This document shows, piece after piece, positions 32,823 to 41,353 of a DNA stretch of 44,870 nt. This DNA comes from Laceyella putida (GTDB lineage Bacteria; Bacillota; Bacilli; Thermoactinomycetales; Thermoactinomycetaceae). A program made the translations under genes and the position numbers. Where the stretch lies: contig NZ_JBHTBW010000061.1 in the NCBI RefSeq assembly GCF_042665195.1, positions 1 to 44,870 of the forward strand. Reading direction: 5' to 3'. Numbering within the stretch: the stretch's first letter is position 1; every line of letters starts with the position of its first letter. The notes beneath the pieces were generated by a model. The model saw only the letters and a program-made list of their open reading frames with translations, did not search any database and was not told the origin of the DNA.

Positions 32823-33947
32823 TTATAACGTTTCATCTGCTTCATGTGCAGGTTCGGCATGTTCTGCTTCTTGATCGGAGAGCGCTGGCTCTTTAACAAC
32901 TGGCTCGCCGGCTTCTTGCGCTTCCGATTCGCTCTTGATATCGATTTTCCAGTTGGTCAGTTTCGCCGCGAGCCGGGCATTTTGCCCCTCTTTACCGATG
33001 GCCAGCGACAATTGGTGATCCGGAACGATGACACGCGCCATTTTTTCTTCCTCGTAGATGGTGACCGTCACCACTTTGGAAGGACTTAGCGCATTGGCGA
33101 TCCATTCCCCGATATCTTCAGACCAACGAACGATATCGATTTTTTCACCTTTTAATTCATTCACCACGGTTTGCACTCGTTGCCCACGATGACCCACGCA
33201 AGCTCCCACGGGGTCCACATCTTCATTGCGCGAAGAGACAGCCACTTTGGAACGCTGTCCCGCTTCACGGGCAATCGCGCGGATTTCGACTACACCTTCG
33301 TAGATTTCCGGCACTTCCAGTTCAAACAATCTTTTCAACAAACCAGGATGGGTACGAGAAAGGAAAATTTGCGGGCCTTTCGTCGACTTTTCTACCTTGG
33401 TGATGTATGTCTTGACACGATCTCCGTGTTTGAAGCGCTCACCCGGAATCACTTCCGTATGAGGCAAGAGAGCCTCCACTCTGCCCAGATCCACATAATA
33501 GTAGCGATTGTCAGCCCGTTGTACAATCCCTGTGATGATGTCCTCTTCACGATCGATGAAGTCTTTGAAGATCGCTGTGCGTTCCGCTTCACGAATGCGT
33601 TGTGTCACCACTTGTTTCGCGGTTTGCGCTGCGATGCGGCCAAAATCAGCCGGAGTCACTTCAATCTCCACGATATCCCCCAGCTGATAGTTTGGGTCAA
33701 ACTCACGCGCGGCTGGAAGGCTAATCTCCAAACGCGTATCCAACACGTCTTCAACCACTGTTTTGCGGGCAAAGACACGTACTTCTCCGCTATGGCGGTT
33801 AATATCGACCCTCACATTTTGTGCGGAATGGAAATTGCGCTTATAACCGGAGATCAAGGCTGCTTCGATTGCTTCGATCAATATGTCTTTACTAATCCCT
33901 TTTTCTTTCTCTAATTGACCGAGGGCCTCGATGAACTCAGCATTCAT
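32823..33947 (-). CDS. nusA: Transcription termination/antitermination factor NusA
   Basis: 374 residues: N-terminal RNA-polymerase-binding domain, S1 domain (EDIITGIVQRADNRYYYVDLGRVEALLP), and two KH domains (RNEDVDPVGACVGHRGQRVQTVVNEL; VPDHQLSLAIGKEGQNARLAAKLTNW), ending in a short acidic tail. It stimulates pausing and intrinsic termination. ATG 33947 is behind AGGGAGG. It is second in the operon after rimP. Confidence 0.97.
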   Translation of the reverse strand: MNAEFIEALGQLEKEKGISKDILIEAIEAALISGYKRNFHSAQNVRVDINRHSGEVRVFARKTVVEDVLDTRLEISLPAAREFDPNYQLGDIVEIEVTPADFGRIAAQTAKQVVTQRIREAERTAIFKDFIDREEDIITGIVQRADNRYYYVDLGRVEALLPHTEVIPGERFKHGDRVKTYITKVEKSTKGPQIFLSRTHPGLLKRLFELEVPEIYEGVVEIRAIAREAGQRSKVAVSSRNEDVDPVGACVGHRGQRVQTVVNELKGEKIDIVRWSEDIGEWIANALSPSKVVTVTIYEEEKMARVIVPDHQLSLAIGKEGQNARLAAKLTNWKIDIKSESEAQEAGEPVVKEPALSDQEAEHAEPAHEADETL

Positions 33948-33970
33948 CGGTCAACATCCTCCCTTCGTTT

Positions 33971-34432
33971 TTAAAAAACGATTGCTAAACGCGCTTTCGC
34001 CACTTTTTCCCGTGGGATTTGCACCGTTTTCTTTTTCTCCTCTACCGTCAAAAAAGTACCGTCAACCTCTTTTAATAGACCTTCAAATACTTTTTGCCCT
34101 TCAATCGGCTCATAGGTCGTCACGTGCACATGTTTGCCGATAGCTTTGTGGAAATCGTTTTCTTTTTTAAGTGGTCTTTCAGCTCCAGGAGAAGAAACTT
34201 CCAGTATATAAGCCCCTGGAATCGGATCCGTCTTGTCGAGCGCTTCGCTTAGTCGCTCACTGACGCGACTGCAATCATCCAAGTCCACCGGATTTTCTTC
34301 GCGGTCAATGAATACGCGCAAAAACCAGTTTGTCCCTTCTTTTTTATACTCAACGTCGACCAATTCCAGTCCTTCCGCTTCTACGATTGGAAGCGCGATC
34401 TTCTCCACAGCTTCTGTTACTTGTCGGCTCAA
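33971..34432 (-). CDS. rimP: Ribosome maturation factor RimP
   Basis: 153 residues from TTG 34432, seven bases after AAGGAGG; the in-frame TTG at 34438 touches the ribosome site. Motifs: GLELVDVEYKKEGTNWFLRVFIDRE, DDCSRVSERLSEALD and YILEVSSPGAERPLKKENDF. It acts in 30S assembly. It is the first gene of the nusA-infB operon, as in other bacteria. Confidence 0.95.
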   Translation of the reverse strand: MSRQVTEAVEKIALPIVEAEGLELVDVEYKKEGTNWFLRVFIDREENPVDLDDCSRVSERLSEALDKTDPIPGAYILEVSSPGAERPLKKENDFHKAIGKHVHVTTYEPIEGQKVFEGLLKEVDGTFLTVEEKKKTVQIPREKVAKARLAIVF

Positions 34433-34484
34433 GGCCAACCCTCCTTATTGCGAGCCAATTCGATAACATCCCCCAGCAAAACGG

Positions 34485-34580
34485 AAAGAGTGGGTCAGCA
34501 CCCACTCTTTATTGCCAACAGATGTATCTACACTAAGTATAGCCAACGTGATTATAACACAATCATCAAAATGCGTGCAA
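34485..34580 (-). promoter_or_regulatory. rimP-nusA operon promoter and leader hairpin
   Basis: TATAAT (34551-34556) and TTGCAC (34575-34580), 18 bp apart, drive a leader of about 110 nt. Inside it a perfect 11-bp hairpin, AAAGAGTGGGT (34485-34495) with ACCCACTCTTT (34500-34510), is followed on the minus strand by an interrupted T tract (CCGTTTTG). No gene lies upstream that needs a terminator, so this looks like an attenuator of the operon itself. The rest of 34581-34839 holds the divergent eamA leader, including a 7-bp hairpin (CGCTGAA...TTCAGCG, about 34743-34768). Confidence 0.65.
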
Positions 34581-34839
34581 TTCCTTTCACGGAAAAGCAT
34601 GGGGTGGGAGCTTTTGTTTCTATTTATCATGTGCAAAAAAACAAATGACATGAATCGATGTCCTAAACGCTTATACATGTTAAAATCCAATGAGAATATA
34701 AAAATCTATGATTATATTATTCATCATGATAAACAGAACATGCGCTGAAATCACTTGGTTCTTCAGCGAAACCACCTGACCAGGCCATGTGTTTTTCTAT
34801 TTTTTTATCCACTTATAATCAAATGAGGAGATATGCCCG

Positions 34840-35748
34840 ATGAATCGCATGAAAGCGAGCATATATGTGTTACTAGGCGCGGCATCTTATGGTGTGGTAT
34901 CCACTTTGATCAAAATGGCTTATCAACATGGGTTTGCCACCCAAGAAATCACGGGAAGCCAAGTTTTGTTCGGAAGCCTCTTCTTGTGGTTGATCGCCTT
35001 GCCATCCTGTTTCAAGAAAAAAACCATTTCACGCAAACATCTCATTTCCCTGCTTTTATGTGGGATGGTATCCGGCTTGACGGGAATTTTCTATTATTTG
35101 TCCCTCAAAACCTTGTCCGCTTCTCTCGCCATCATTCTTATGTTTCAGTTCACTTGGATTGGTCTCTTATTGGAGTGGCGGCAAACGCGAAACAAGCCCA
35201 AATGGAATCACTGGATGGCCACCCTCATCATCTTGTGCGGCTCTTTATTGGCCAGCGCCACCCAGTTGGAAGGCGATTCCCTCCATCTCATGGGATTGGT
35301 CTTCGGCTTGCTCTCCGCACTCACTTATGCGTTGTTCATCCATTTTAGCGGCAGGGTCGCCACGGAAATCCATTCGCTGATCCGAAGCGCCAGCTTTGTT
35401 ACCGGTGGATTGTTCACCAATCTCATCATCTTCTCCCCCGCCTTTCTCATCGAGGGAAAGCTTTTGGATGGCTTATGGTTTTGGGGACTTTTGATCGCTT
35501 TGTTCGGATCCATCATCCCCACCGTCTTATTCATGAAGGGAATTCCTCATATCGGCACAGGCTTGGCCTCCATTTTGGGTTCTGTCGAGTTGCCGGTCGT
35601 GATTGTCGCGGCAGCGGTCTTTTTGCACGAACGGACAACAACGCTCCAATGGACCGGGGTATGGCTCATCTTAATCGGCATTTTTCTCTCCGAGAACAAA
35701 ACGATCTTTCAACGGCGGCCGTTCAAAGAAGAGTCATCGCCGCGGTGA
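34840..35748 (+). CDS. EamA-family (DMT superfamily) transporter
   Basis: 302 residues with ten predicted membrane helices in two EamA repeats. The first repeat opens MKASIYVLLGAASYGVVSTLIKMAY, and the second holds GTGLASILGSVELPVVIVAAAVFLHE, the typical end of an EamA half. Such permeases export or import small metabolites; the substrate cannot be told. ATG 34840 is nine bases after GAGGAG, with a TATAAT at about 34814. It is transcribed divergently from the nusA operon. Confidence 0.9.
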   Translation: MNRMKASIYVLLGAASYGVVSTLIKMAYQHGFATQEITGSQVLFGSLFLWLIALPSCFKKKTISRKHLISLLLCGMVSGLTGIFYYLSLKTLSASLAIILMFQFTWIGLLLEWRQTRNKPKWNHWMATLIILCGSLLASATQLEGDSLHLMGLVFGLLSALTYALFIHFSGRVATEIHSLIRSASFVTGGLFTNLIIFSPAFLIEGKLLDGLWFWGLLIALFGSIIPTVLFMKGIPHIGTGLASILGSVELPVVIVAAAVFLHERTTTLQWTGVWLILIGIFLSENKTIFQRRPFKEESSPR

Positions 35749-35779
35749 AAAAGGCTCCCAGGGCATCTGAAGCCTTTTT
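35748..35779 (+). terminator. Terminator of the EamA gene
   Basis: AAAAAGGCT (35748-35756) pairs with AGCCTTTTT (35771-35779) and runs into a T tract. Confidence 0.85.
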
Positions 35780-35973
35780 TCGATTCTGTTCCAATGGGCT
35801 GGCAGCAAAAAGGGATTCCATTCTGGCGATTAAAAAAACAAAGGCCCTGAAACCGGGGAAGGAGCGTCTTTGCGTCCTTGATCCATGTCCAAACAGGGCC
35901 CATGAATCGTTCGTTGATCGAATTTTATAACCGCTTCGAGTATAATGATAAAAAAGAGATAAGGGGGCTTATT

Positions 35974-37791
35974 ATGTCCAAGCAACAAAACAGCAAGCAA
36001 CTGCCACATCGCTCCGAAGTGCCGGTGGAATACACCTGGCGATTGGAAGATATTTTCGCCAATGACGACCTATGGAACGAAGAATTCGACAAAGTGAAAG
36101 CCTTGATCCCCAAAGCGGCCGGCTTAAAAGGAACCTTGGGGCAATCCGCACAGTCTCTTCTGCGCGCACTGCGGTTTAAAGATGAATTGTACTTGCGCCT
36201 CGAACAACTGTATACATACGCTCACATGCGTTACGACCAAGATACCGGCAATTCATTCTATCAAGCGCTGGACGCGCGCGCGAAAAGCTTGTACGCAGAA
36301 GCGAGCAGTGCGCTTTCATTTATCACGCCCGAACTTCTCTCCATCAGCGAGGAAACCATTGAAAAGTTTCTCGCTGAAAACGAAGAGCTGCGTCTCTATG
36401 GCCATGCCTTGGAGAGATTGAATAAAAAACGCCCGCACGTTTTATCTGAAAAAGAAGAAGCAATTTTGGCCCAAGCGGCTGACGCGTTAAACGCTTCCAG
36501 CACCACCTTCGGCATGCTTAACAACGCCGATCTTGAGTTTCCAACCATCGTGGATGAGGACGGCGACACCGTTCAAATCACGCATGGTCGTTACATCAAA
36601 TTGATGGAGAGCAGTGACCGTCGCATTCGCAAAGAAGCGTTTGAAGGCGTGTACCGCACCTATGACAAATATAAAAACACCTTTGCCAGCACATTGAGCG
36701 GGTCTGTAAAGAAAAACAACTTCTATGCCAAGGTTCGCGGTTATGACTCGGCCCGCCACGCGGCCCTGAGCAGCAATCACATTCCGGAAGCCGTGTATGA
36801 CCAACTCGTCAACACCGTGAATGAACACTTGCCGCTCTTGCACCGCTATGTGGATATTCGCAAACGCGCCTTGGGATATGAAGAGCTTCACATGTATGAC
36901 ATCTACAATCCGCTGGTACCCGATGCGAAGATGAAAATCACCTATCCCGAGGCGCAGCAAAAATTGTTGGAAGGCTTGGCAGTCTTGGGGGATGAGTATG
37001 TCTCCATCCTCAAGGAAGCCTATAAAAACCGCTGGGTCGACGTGATGGAAAACAAAGGAAAACGGAGCGGCGCATACTCTTCCGGCTCTTACAGCACCAA
37101 TCCGTATATCTTGATGAACTGGCAAGACACCATTGACAACTTGTTCACCTTGGCGCATGAGTTTGGCCACTCCGTGCACAGTTACTACAGCCGCAAACAC
37201 CAACCTTATGTGTATGGCGATTACACCATCTTTGTCGCTGAAGTCGCTTCGACCTGCAATGAAGCCTTATTAAATGATTACTTGATGAAACAAACCACCG
37301 ACAGGCAACAAAAGCTCTATCTCCTTAACCATTATGTCGACTCGTTCCGGGCCACCGTCTTCAGACAGACGATGTTTGCCGAATTTGAGCATGCCATCTA
37401 CCAAAAAGCCCAAGCGGGTGAAGCGTTAACGCCTGATCTGCTCACATCGCTCTACTATGGGCTCAACAAAAAATACTATGGGGAAACGATGGTCAGCGAT
37501 AAGGAGATCGGCTTGGAGTGGTCCCGCATTCCGCATTTCTATTACAACTACTACGTCTACCAGTACGCCACCGGCTTCAGTGCCGCAACGGCATTGTCCA
37601 AACAGATCCTAAGCGAGGGCAAACCCGCCGTGGAACGCTATACCCATTTCCTCAAAGCGGGCAACTCCGATTATCCAATTGAAGTGCTGAAGAAAGCGGG
37701 CGTTGACATGACTACCGCCGAACCCATTCGTTTGGCCTTAAAAGACTTTGAAGAGAAGCTAAATGAATTGGAACAACTTCTCTTTTCCTGA
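35974..37791 (+). CDS. pepF: Oligoendopeptidase F
   Basis: 605 residues from ATG 35974, behind AAGGGGG; the longer frame from 35878 crosses the promoter (TATAAT at 35941-35946). M3B metallopeptidase with the zinc motif HEFGH at residues 395-399, the downstream FVAEVASTCNEALL glutamate segment and the C-terminal YNYYVYQYATGFSAA. It degrades oligopeptides of about 7-17 residues in the cytoplasm. It has its own unit, ending in a shared terminator with msrB. Confidence 0.96.
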   Translation: MSKQQNSKQLPHRSEVPVEYTWRLEDIFANDDLWNEEFDKVKALIPKAAGLKGTLGQSAQSLLRALRFKDELYLRLEQLYTYAHMRYDQDTGNSFYQALDARAKSLYAEASSALSFITPELLSISEETIEKFLAENEELRLYGHALERLNKKRPHVLSEKEEAILAQAADALNASSTTFGMLNNADLEFPTIVDEDGDTVQITHGRYIKLMESSDRRIRKEAFEGVYRTYDKYKNTFASTLSGSVKKNNFYAKVRGYDSARHAALSSNHIPEAVYDQLVNTVNEHLPLLHRYVDIRKRALGYEELHMYDIYNPLVPDAKMKITYPEAQQKLLEGLAVLGDEYVSILKEAYKNRWVDVMENKGKRSGAYSSGSYSTNPYILMNWQDTIDNLFTLAHEFGHSVHSYYSRKHQPYVYGDYTIFVAEVASTCNEALLNDYLMKQTTDRQQKLYLLNHYVDSFRATVFRQTMFAEFEHAIYQKAQAGEALTPDLLTSLYYGLNKKYYGETMVSDKEIGLEWSRIPHFYYNYYVYQYATGFSAATALSKQILSEGKPAVERYTHFLKAGNSDYPIEVLKKAGVDMTTAEPIRLALKDFEEKLNELEQLLFS

Positions 37792-37794
37792 TGA

Positions 37795-37829
37795 ACAAAC
37801 CTGGCGCGATCTTTGTGCGCCAGGTTTGT
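37795..37829. terminator. Bidirectional terminator between pepF and msrB
   Basis: A perfect 13-bp stem, ACAAACCTGGCGC (37795-37807) with GCGCCAGGTTTGT (37817-37829), lies between two convergent stops. Confidence 0.88.
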
Positions 37830-37841
37830 ATGCCTGCCATC

Positions 37842-38300
37842 CTATTTTTCAAATAACTGCAAGAACTCGCCATATCCCTCTTTCTCCAACTCGTGTTTTG
37901 GAATAAAGCGCAACGCCGCGGAATTAATGCAATAGCGAAGGCGAGTCGGACCGGGACCATCGTCAAATACATGGCCCAAGTGCGAATCTCCTTCCTTGCT
38001 TCTGACTTCAGTGCGTATCATCCCATGGCTGGTATCCAACTTCTCAACGATATGCCCTTCAACCACCGGCTTGGTGAAACTGGGCCAACCACAACCGGCA
38101 TCAAACTTATCCAGCGAACTGAACAGCGGTTCACCAGACACAATATCTACATAAAGCCCCTCTTCTTCATGATCCCAAAACTCATTGCGAAACGGGGGCT
38201 CTGTTCCATTTTCTTGTGTCACCCGATACTGCATGGGGGTTAAACGTTTTTTCAACTCCGCTTGTGTCGGAATCGGGTGACGCGCTCGTTTCTTTTGCAT
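37842..38300 (-). CDS. msrB: Peptide-methionine (R)-S-oxide reductase
   Basis: 152 residues from ATG 38300, behind AAGGAGGAG; longer in-frame starts lie upstream of it without ribosome sites. MsrB motifs: FDAGCGWPSF, HLGHVFDDGPGPT and RYCINSAALRF with the catalytic cysteine. It reduces methionine-R-sulfoxide in proteins after oxidative damage. It stands alone, without the msrA partner common elsewhere. Confidence 0.95.
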   Translation of the reverse strand: MQKKRARHPIPTQAELKKRLTPMQYRVTQENGTEPPFRNEFWDHEEEGLYVDIVSGEPLFSSLDKFDAGCGWPSFTKPVVEGHIVEKLDTSHGMIRTEVRSKEGDSHLGHVFDDGPGPTRLRYCINSAALRFIPKHELEKEGYGEFLQLFEK

Positions 38301-38506
38301 GTTGTTCTCCTCCTTCATCGGTTCAGCGGATTCCCATCGGTAAGTCTCACTTTTGAAATGATGCGCTGGATGGGGATTTGAAATGATTCCCCCTCCCATC
38401 TTAACTCTTTTAAACTGCCATCTGCACCCCCTGTCCCCAATAAGCGATGAGCCAATCACGGCAACCTAGAACCCAGACGGGCTCTCAGTTATGCAAATTT
38501 TTTTAT

Positions 38507-38561
38507 TTTACAAAAACATTTATTATTGTAATAATAACATTATCAATCCCATTCAAAGGAG
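38507..38561 (+). promoter_or_regulatory. Promoter region of the penicillin-acylase-family gene
   Basis: TTTACA (38507-38512) and AATAAT (38530-38535) are 17 bp apart. The -10 is inside an AT-rich palindrome, TTATTAT-TGTA-ATAATAA (38520-38537), which could bind a regulator. AAAGGAG ends at 38561. Confidence 0.4.
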
Positions 38562-38572
38562 CTGATCATGCC

Positions 38573-40963
38573 ATGACAGCACCCGCCGTAAAAAAAAAGG
38601 CCCGTTTTGCGATCTGGCGCACCCTTCTCATCTCACTCCTTTTTTTCCTCCTGTTATTGGTTAGTATCGGTCATGTATGGATTCACTATCCGCTCCCGCT
38701 GACCCAGGGAGAAGTGAAGTTGCCGGGACTGCGGTTCCCTGTCACTGTGACCCGCGATTCACAAGGGGTTCCGCATATTGAAGCGACCAACCAACATGAC
38801 TTGTATATGGCGCAAGGCTATGTCACCGCGCAAGATCGCCTCTTTCAAATGGATTTGTCCCGGCGCATGGCATCAGGCCAATTAAGTGAAGTATTGGGAA
38901 AAGCGGCCTTGAAAAAGGACAGATTCTTCCGAACATTGGGGCTGCGACGGGCGGCCGAACTCTCTTATAACGCCTACTCCCCTGAAGCCAAACATGTGTT
39001 GTCCGCCTATGCCAAAGGGGTCAACGCCTATATGAACGAAGCCAAACAGCATCATCGATTGCCGATCGAGTTTACCTTCATCGGTTATGAACCGCGTCCA
39101 TGGACGCCCATCGATTCCTTAACCATCGGCAAATATATGGCTTATGACTTGGGTGGCAAATGGAAGGGACAAGCGTTTCGCTACCTGGCGCTGCAACAAC
39201 TGCCGCAAGCGGAAGCGTTGGAATTGTTTCCGCCGGAAGCGGACCGCGCCATCGATCCCCGTCAATTGGGATTCCCATCGAAAACCGCTCTCTCCCAATT
39301 GGCCGACAGCTTGGCGAAAGTCCCTTTTCCCTCTGAACATAACGGCAGCAACAACTGGGTCGTCTCCGGCAGCAAAACGGCCACGGGCAAACCCCTTTTG
39401 GCCAACGACCCCCACTTGGGCATCAATCTGCCCGCCATTTGGTACCAAACCACATTGACCAGCCCCGACACCCATGTAAGCGGCGTCATTTTTGCCGGGA
39501 TCCCTGGCATTATCCTGGGACACAACGAAACCATCGCCTGGGGTGTGACCAACTTGGGGCCGGATGTGGAAGATCTCTATATTGAAAAACGGAATCCAGA
39601 GCAACCCACCCGATTCTTGTACAAGGGCAAATGGGAAAAGGCGCAAGTGATAATGGAAACCATCCTTGTGAAAGGGGAAAAGCCCCTTCAACACCAAGTT
39701 CTGATCACCCGTCATGGTCCGGTGATTTCCGAATGGGCTGATCCAGACAAAAAGCTGCAAGCAGATACCGCATTCGCTTTGCGTTGGACCGCTTTGGACG
39801 CGACCACCGAACTGGAAGCGGTGTTGCGGTTAAATCAATCACGCAATTGGGATGAATTTAAGCAGGCGCTAACCCATTTTAACGCCCCCGCCCAAAATTT
39901 CGTCTTTGCGAGCCTCGATGGCACCATCGCCTATCGCGCCAACGGCAAGATTCCGGTGCGCAAAGGAAACCGCGCCTTGCCTGTTCCCGGTTGGACCGAT
40001 AAATATGAGTGGAAGAACTACATCCCGTGGGAAGAATTGCCGACGATCATCAACCCGCCATCCGGGTTTATCGCCACAGCGAACCATCGCGTTTTCGCCC
40101 AAACCTATCCCCACCATATTGCCAGCACTTGGGCCCCCCCTTATCGGACCAAACGGATTCATGAAGTGCTGTCAAGCAAAAACGGACTGACGGTCGCTGA
40201 CATGAAGAACTTGCAAAGCGACGAGAAAAACCTGCAAGCGGCAAGAATGACCCAACCGCTCCTGCATCAATTGGACAAAGCCAAATTAACGGCCACTGAG
40301 CGGGAAGCCGTCCGTTTGCTGGAAAAGTGGAATCACTATGATCATGCCGATGCGGGAGCGCCCTTGGTGTACCATTTGTGGATGGAAGAAATCAAACAAC
40401 AATTATACCGGCCGTTAAACAAAAAGACGGCCGAATTGTTCGAAGAAAAGGACATCGTCACTGATACTTTGTTATCCCAAGCGGCCCGTGGCGAAGCGGG
40501 CACGTGGATCAACCGGGCGGGAGGCATCAAAAAACTGAGCACAGACGCATTCAAACGAGCGGTCAAACGAGCCAGTGATTTGCAGGGAGCCCATCCAGCC
40601 TCCTGGCGTTGGGGCGAGTTCCATCAAATCGAATTCACCCACCCGCTCAGTGTGAAGAAACCGCTTGATTTATTGCTCAATTCTTCTTCTTATCCCGTTG
40701 GCGGCAGTGAACATACCGTTCGTGCCATGGGTTGGGACAAAGAGACGGGAAAAGTGGATCACGGCGCGCCATGGCGTATCGTCATCGATGTGGGCAACTT
40801 GCGCCAAGCGGAACACCTATTGGGACCCGGCCAATCGGGACAGTTCAGCAGCGACTGGTATGATGACCAAGCGGAAAGCTGGGCGACGAACCGTTATCAC
40901 CGCACCATGTTGCAAGCCCCATCCGAAGCCGGCGCCAACCATCGTTTGCAGCTTATTCCTTAA
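38573..40963 (+). CDS. Penicillin acylase-family (S45) hydrolase, membrane-anchored
   Basis: 796 residues from ATG 38573. An N-terminal membrane anchor or uncleaved signal (about 12-32) is followed by an alpha-chain region and then the autocatalytic site: HNGSNNWVVSG, where Ser259 would become the N-terminal nucleophile of the beta chain. The conserved NDPHLGINLPAIWYQ, GIPGIILGHNETIAWGVTN and HTVRAMGWDKE segments confirm the Ntn-hydrolase family. It should act outside the membrane on acyl-amides: penicillins, acyl-homoserine lactones, or others. Adjacent genes give no hint. An ATGCCATGA sequence overlaps the start and forms a two-codon frame. Confidence 0.92.
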   Translation: MTAPAVKKKARFAIWRTLLISLLFFLLLLVSIGHVWIHYPLPLTQGEVKLPGLRFPVTVTRDSQGVPHIEATNQHDLYMAQGYVTAQDRLFQMDLSRRMASGQLSEVLGKAALKKDRFFRTLGLRRAAELSYNAYSPEAKHVLSAYAKGVNAYMNEAKQHHRLPIEFTFIGYEPRPWTPIDSLTIGKYMAYDLGGKWKGQAFRYLALQQLPQAEALELFPPEADRAIDPRQLGFPSKTALSQLADSLAKVPFPSEHNGSNNWVVSGSKTATGKPLLANDPHLGINLPAIWYQTTLTSPDTHVSGVIFAGIPGIILGHNETIAWGVTNLGPDVEDLYIEKRNPEQPTRFLYKGKWEKAQVIMETILVKGEKPLQHQVLITRHGPVISEWADPDKKLQADTAFALRWTALDATTELEAVLRLNQSRNWDEFKQALTHFNAPAQNFVFASLDGTIAYRANGKIPVRKGNRALPVPGWTDKYEWKNYIPWEELPTIINPPSGFIATANHRVFAQTYPHHIASTWAPPYRTKRIHEVLSSKNGLTVADMKNLQSDEKNLQAARMTQPLLHQLDKAKLTATEREAVRLLEKWNHYDHADAGAPLVYHLWMEEIKQQLYRPLNKKTAELFEEKDIVTDTLLSQAARGEAGTWINRAGGIKKLSTDAFKRAVKRASDLQGAHPASWRWGEFHQIEFTHPLSVKKPLDLLLNSSSYPVGGSEHTVRAMGWDKETGKVDHGAPWRIVIDVGNLRQAEHLLGPGQSGQFSSDWYDDQAESWATNRYHRTMLQAPSEAGANHRLQLIP

Positions 40964-40971
40964 ACAAAGAA

Positions 40972-41014
40972 AAGCTGCCGGAGAACCATTGTTCCTCTCC
41001 AGCAGCTTCTTTTT
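40972..41014 (+). terminator. Terminator of the penicillin-acylase-family gene
   Basis: AAGCTGCCGGAGA pairs with TCTCCAGCAGCTT (one mismatch) between 40972 and 41008, followed by CTTTTT. Confidence 0.8.
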
Positions 41015-41200
41015 CATTCATAGGCATCTTCCCTTGGGAATTATACAGGTCCCCCGGCTGATCGCCCCGGACAACCGAGCCGCACACTTGCACATACGGC
41101 ACAACTGTGGAACGGTCGTAATCATTTACGCCTTTCACCAGACAAGAGTGAATCTGATCCCCTTCCAAGGTGACGATCGCACACCCTATCGCCGGCAAGT

Positions 41201-41353
41201 CTATGAAATCACGTTTAGGGAGACCGCACTGTTCAGCTTCGCTTCATAATCAGTGGGGCGAACATAGGTAACTTTGACATCGATGCCTTTCTCTTTTTCA
41301 TATCTCACGATGATGTCATCCAATGTGTCCGGCTTTCTGATAAAAAAATAAGT
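41201..41353 (-). pseudogene. Fragment of a sugar ABC transporter solute-binding protein
   Basis: Directly after the LacI stop, and in the same frame, the minus strand reads a stretch including KPDTLDDIIVRYEKEKGIDV, then VTYVRPTDYEAKLNSA, before a stop at 41201. This matches the early part of mature sugar-binding proteins (strand, helix, strand, then the TDYEAKLNSA helix). There is no signal peptide, start or C-terminal 350 residues. It is probably the residue of a transport operon once controlled by the LacI gene. Left of it (about 41020-41200) is a second unidentifiable open stretch on the same strand. Confidence 0.6.

Noticed and set aside
36487..37203. A 238-codon open frame antisense to pepF
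   Set aside because: Shadow of pepF; no ribosome site and no family features.
38447..38500. ACGGCAACCTAGA, resembling the GGCAACC core of a SAM-I riboswitch
   Set aside because: The other conserved blocks (GAGGGACTGGCCC, GGTGCTAATTCC) are missing and the downstream gene is not a methionine gene.
40953..41198. An 81-codon open frame on the minus strand behind the LacI gene
   Set aside because: It runs through the terminator of the convergent acylase gene and has no ribosome site; it may be decayed coding sequence but cannot be named.
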